From NCBI RefSeq assembly GCF_017573545.1, contig NZ_JAGEOK010000028.1, positions 79,893-143,892 on the forward strand: a stretch of DNA of 64,000 bases, in the 5' to 3' direction. Origin of the DNA: Actinomadura nitritigenes. GTDB lineage: Bacteria; Actinomycetota; Actinomycetes; Streptosporangiales; Streptosporangiaceae. Every line of letters starts with the position of its first letter. Positions within the stretch are counted from its first letter, which is position 1. The notes beneath the pieces were generated by a model, which was not told the origin of the DNA, did not search any database, and saw nothing but the letters and a program-made list of their open reading frames with translations. Below, piece after piece: positions 61,785 to 64,000 of this stretch. The position numbers and the translations under genes were made by a program.

Positions 61785-62728
61785 CGGAAACCGCAGGCGG
61801 CGCCGACGTCCTCACCGGCCAGGCCATGGTCGTGCTGAACGACCGTCCTGTCGTCCCACTTTCCCCCGCCATCTCCCAGGCCCTCGCCGAATGCGAGCGG
61901 ACGGACCGCACCTTCCAACTCGTCACGCCCGCCACCAGCCGCCTGACCCTTCCCCTCCGAGCGTCCAAGGCCCAGTGGCTGGTCCACGACGACGGGTATT
62001 ACGAGGGCCTGACCGGCCGCCCGATGCACTGGAACGGCACCGCTTTCGTTCCGCTGCCCGAGGCCCGCGACTACGCCCCCACCTACACGACGCCCCCGGC
62101 GGATCCCATCGGGAGCCAACTCGTCCTCACCTTTCAGGTCCGTCATGCCCCCGAAGGCGTCCTCGGCGCACACACCGAGAAGCTGATGCGCCTCATTACC
62201 GGCGACCCCCCGAAAGGCTGGGGCACCACCGAACCCCTCCAGCACCGTTGGGCCCCTGAAGACCTCACGGCCCACATATCAAGCACCGCTACGTCACGCG
62301 TCATCACCATCGGAGCAAGCAGCCGCCCGGCAATGGCCACGTCGGACTTCTCTCCCCTCGTCTCCCCGGCCGCCGGCATGGCCGAGATGACGACGCTCAC
62401 CATCGGCTACACGGACGACGAAGACCCCCCGATCACCCAACTCCCGTCCTTCATCGACCTCGTGTCAGCGGACCACCCCCTGACCGCACTGCTGGCCCAG
62501 CTGATCCCCGGCCGCCCCGACCTCACCACCGAACCGCGCTGGACCGGCTCCTCCGCCCCCATCGGCCTCGCCTCCGCCGGCGCCTACACCGGCCCGCCGG
62601 GCTTCTCCCGCAAGCGCCTAGGCCCCCCGGACGCCCCCATCACCTGGTTCCACCTGGGCGACGGCTACTCCCCCGAATACTGGCAACGCCACCAGGACCT
62701 CCTAACCCACCTCCGCCGCACCCCCTGA
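61781..62728 (+). CDS. DUF6177-like protein, C-terminal part (split gene)
   Basis: 315 aa. It begins MTETAGGADVLTGQAMVVLN and continues DRPVVPLSPAISQALAECERT and QLVTPATSRLTLPLR, which match the middle and end of DUF6177 proteins. No TM helix or signal. ATG 61781 overlaps the preceding stop by 4 bp. Rarer-than-average Thr/Pro codon choices are seen toward the end. It is the last plus-strand gene of the ESX unit and converges with the decayed esx-operon tail. Confidence 0.72.
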   Translation: MTETAGGADVLTGQAMVVLNDRPVVPLSPAISQALAECERTDRTFQLVTPATSRLTLPLRASKAQWLVHDDGYYEGLTGRPMHWNGTAFVPLPEARDYAPTYTTPPADPIGSQLVLTFQVRHAPEGVLGAHTEKLMRLITGDPPKGWGTTEPLQHRWAPEDLTAHISSTATSRVITIGASSRPAMATSDFSPLVSPAAGMAEMTTLTIGYTDDEDPPITQLPSFIDLVSADHPLTALLAQLIPGRPDLTTEPRWTGSSAPIGLASAGAYTGPPGFSRKRLGPPDAPITWFHLGDGYSPEYWQRHQDLLTHLRRTP

Positions 62729-63100
62729 ACCCTTCATGTCCGCGCCCGAATCTCCTTAGATCCGTAGGGCCGGTCAACCGCACGACGACGCCCGTCCCGT
62801 CGTGGACATGCGCCATGGCGACACGGACCACGCGCTGCCCGTCATCCTCCCCGGCGATCTCGGCGTACATCGTGGACGAGTCCGCGCGGCGCCAACCCGC
62901 CGCAGGGCCGCCGAGTACGGTGGCGGGCTAGCGCTGCGCCGCCGAGTACGGTGGCGGGCTCGCGCTCACCGACACCACTCGCCCGCACCGGCCTCCTCCC
63001 CGGCCACCGGCGGAGTCTGCGGCTCGTCCACCCAATGGGGCACGAACCGCCCCGGGTCGGATCCCTTGGTGGAACGCCTGCACGCCCAGCTGACCTCCAC
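62729..63100 (-). pseudogene. Decayed ESX-neighbourhood gene with 31-bp tandem duplication
   Basis: In one minus-strand frame from GTG 63100 the sequence gives VEVSWACRRSTKGSDPGRF and VPHWVDEPQTPPVAGEE, then a stop. In another frame it resumes ADSSTMYAEIAGEDDGQRV and VRVAMAHVHDGTGVVVRLTG. Both pieces read like real protein and are in order. A one-base shift near 62970 plus a 31-bp tandem duplication (62907-62968) explain the break. No intact frame spans it. Family not recognised. Assembly error is the alternative. Confidence 0.5.
62907..62968. repeat. 31-bp tandem duplication
   Basis: Two adjacent 31-bp copies with period 31; the core GCCGAGTACGGTGGCGGGCT is identical in both and the tail has a few mismatches. 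31 is not a multiple of three, so it shifts any frame crossing it. Confidence 0.85.
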
Positions 63101-63111
63101 CGTTCTGGGTG

Positions 63112-63496
63112 CTACTGGTCCTGCCAGGGGGTCACGTGCGTGGGCGGCCGCCCTGCGCCGCGGGCGGCGTCGGTGGCCTTCTGTCCGCTCTTGCCGTAGT
63201 TGCGCGCCGCCTCGGCGATCCTCTTGATCGCTGCGGCGTAGGCGGCGCAGTAGCGGTCCAGCGCGGAGATCATGTTCTGGTGCCGGTCTCCACCTTGGGG
63301 CCCATCTGCTGCGCGACGTCCCAGTGCCCGACCTCGCCGACCTGCACCTTCAGGGCCGTCAGGATGCGCTGCAGGTTGGAGAGGACCTGATGATCGGATC
63401 GAGGCCGTTGTGGCCGCCCGGGGACGCCGTGACCGGGGGCGGGGTGCCCGGATGCAGGAGCTGGTTGAGGGCGGGCGGAGGGTCTTGGGGAGGCAT
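63112..63496 (-). pseudogene. ESX-operon small helical protein broken by two frameshifts
   Basis: ATG 63496 (GAGGAC upstream) gives MPPQDPPPALNQLLHPGTPP to GLDP. The next frame gives DHQVLSNLQRILTALKVQVG and EVGHWDVAQQMGPKVETG; the third gives QNMISALDRYCAAYAAAIKR and IAEAARNYGKSGQK, ending TAG 63112. Restoring one base near 63394 and one near 63281 yields a single chain of about 128 aa, mostly helical, of the size of ESX-associated partner proteins. It lies 26 bp after the WXG100 gene on the same strand. A pseudogene or sequencing indels. Confidence 0.65.
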
Positions 63497-63522
63497 GGGC
63501 GGTCGTCCTCACCGATGCGCGG

Positions 63523-63819
63523 TCAGCCACCCCACATGGCGGTGTTCTGGCGTTCGGCGCCGAGGTGGATGTCGTGGGATTCGCCGATGACCTTGCTCAT
63601 GCCGGAGACGGCGGTGGCCATGCGCTGGGCGGCGAGCTTCCATTCGCGGGACTTGTTCTCGTAGGCGTTGCGGGCGTCGCCGTCCCACTCGGCCAGGTGC
63701 GCGCGGACCTGGCTGTCCAGGGTGTCCAGGGCGGCCTGGTAGCTCTTGAGCGCGCTGGTGAAGTTGGCCTGGGCGTTCTGCATGCCGCCGAAGTCGACGT
63801 AGGTGTACTCGGTGCTCAT
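63523..63819 (-). CDS. WXG100-family ESX secretion substrate (EsxA-like)
   Basis: 98-aa helix-turn-helix hairpin: TYVDFGGMQNAQANFTSALK, then the turn motif W45-D-G in LAEWDGDARNAYENK and helix 2 EWKLAAQRMATAVSGMSKVIGES. Size and motif are those of secreted ESX proteins, which dimerise with a partner (the gene just upstream). ATG 63819 with GGGAGG upstream; the longer frame to 63939 is not needed. Confidence 0.92.
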   Translation of the reverse strand: MSTEYTYVDFGGMQNAQANFTSALKSYQAALDTLDSQVRAHLAEWDGDARNAYENKSREWKLAAQRMATAVSGMSKVIGESHDIHLGAERQNTAMWGG

Positions 63820-63904
63820 CGTGGGCCTCCCGGGCCGTCTGCTGCCGTGCGATGGGTCGGTGCCGTGCGGTGCGTGCGGTGCGGTGGGCTGGTGCGGGGG
63901 TGGG

Positions 63905-64000
63905 TCAGCCGTTGACCAGGCCCTTGAGGGTGTTGACACGGGCGGTCTTGTTCTGTTCGGCGGTCTGGTACTTGGCCTTGGTGTGCACGAGCTTTTCTTG
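63905..64000 (-). CDS. Second WXG100-like ESX protein, C-terminal fragment
   Basis: Only the last 31 residues lie in the window (QEKLVHTKAKYQTAEQNKTA then RVNTLKGLVNG, stop at 63905). A charged final helix of the kind seen in EsxB-type partners, 85 bp upstream of the WXG100 gene on the same strand. The start is beyond the window edge, so the family assignment rests mainly on context. Confidence 0.6.
   Translation of the reverse strand, partial: QEKLVHTKAKYQTAEQNKTARVNTLKGLVNG

Noticed and set aside
62802..63227. Plus-strand frames in the gap after the DUF6177-like gene
   Set aside because: They are antisense to the better peptide segments on the minus strand and carry no recognisable motif.
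63270..63530. Single 86-codon minus-strand frame as a complete gene
   Set aside because: Its first half is out of phase with the better start at 63496, and its end lacks the helical tail found in the next frame. It fits better as the middle part of a frameshifted gene.

Overview
The window is high-GC, gene-dense chromosomal DNA from a filamentous actinobacterium. The closest fit I can see is Streptosporangiales/Thermomonosporaceae (Actinomadura-like), but I give no species. The reasons are strong G/C preference at third codon positions, frequent GTG starts, many 4-bp stop/start overlaps, the SepX/Glp divisome locus, an ECF42-type sigma factor beside a DGPF/YciI protein, a cutinase, an orphan DUF5753 regulator, and an ESX/type VII secretion (T7SS) locus at the right edge.

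Layout. 1-9.3 kb: a WYL regulator, tRNA-Ala(CGC), sepX, a RimJ-like acetyltransferase, an amino-sugar cassette (nagA plus a SIS isomerase) facing a regulator that has lost its DNA-binding half, then a tightly overlapped mog/moaC/glp(moeA)/galU operon with 5-formyl-THF cyclo-ligase divergent from it. 9.5-19 kb: a hydroxyacid dehydrogenase, a K+/H+ antiporter with a cytosolic C-terminal domain, FmdB, an MMPL transporter behind a nested inverted repeat, MTA phosphorylase, an SAF-domain protein, MscL with a zinc ribbon, a VanY-type peptidase and tRNA-Arg(CCT). 19-23 kb, directly after that tRNA: an accessory segment with a 0.7-kb gene-poor stretch, a PanE-like reductase, a VOC-PEBP fusion, a CGNR regulator and a GNAT enzyme. 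23-29.5 kb: secreted hydrolases, small proteins and a Tm-1-like/PEP-hydrolase-like/cupin operon. 29.6-37.3 kb: a four-gene MacB/LolD-type ABC exporter. 37.5-42 kb: an S33 hydrolase, a TetR-controlled DrrAB-type exporter and the DUF5753 regulator. 42-51.7 kb: YciI plus ECF42 sigma, TetR, threonine dehydratase, a very large DUF6493-like protein, SDR/MarR, a group-2 sigma factor and another TetR. 51.7-55.1 kb: pyruvate carboxylase. 55.4-64 kb: the ESX region.

The ESX region has a three-AAA-module EccA-like ATPase, a proline-rich EspI-like ParA ATPase, a DUF6177-like protein split into two overlapping genes, and on the other strand an esx (WXG100) operon. The two distal genes of that operon look broken by small frameshifts and a 31-bp tandem duplication. 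The main T7SS membrane components (EccB, EccC, EccD, MycP) are not in the window and probably lie beyond position 64000.

The least ordinary observations are the altered ESX periphery, the VOC-PEBP fusion with its divergent, apparently leaderless regulator gene, the decapitated DeoR regulator beside nagA, and two large nested dyads (12.8 kb and 23.8 kb). All functional calls come from reading motifs and family resemblance by eye. No database search was run.
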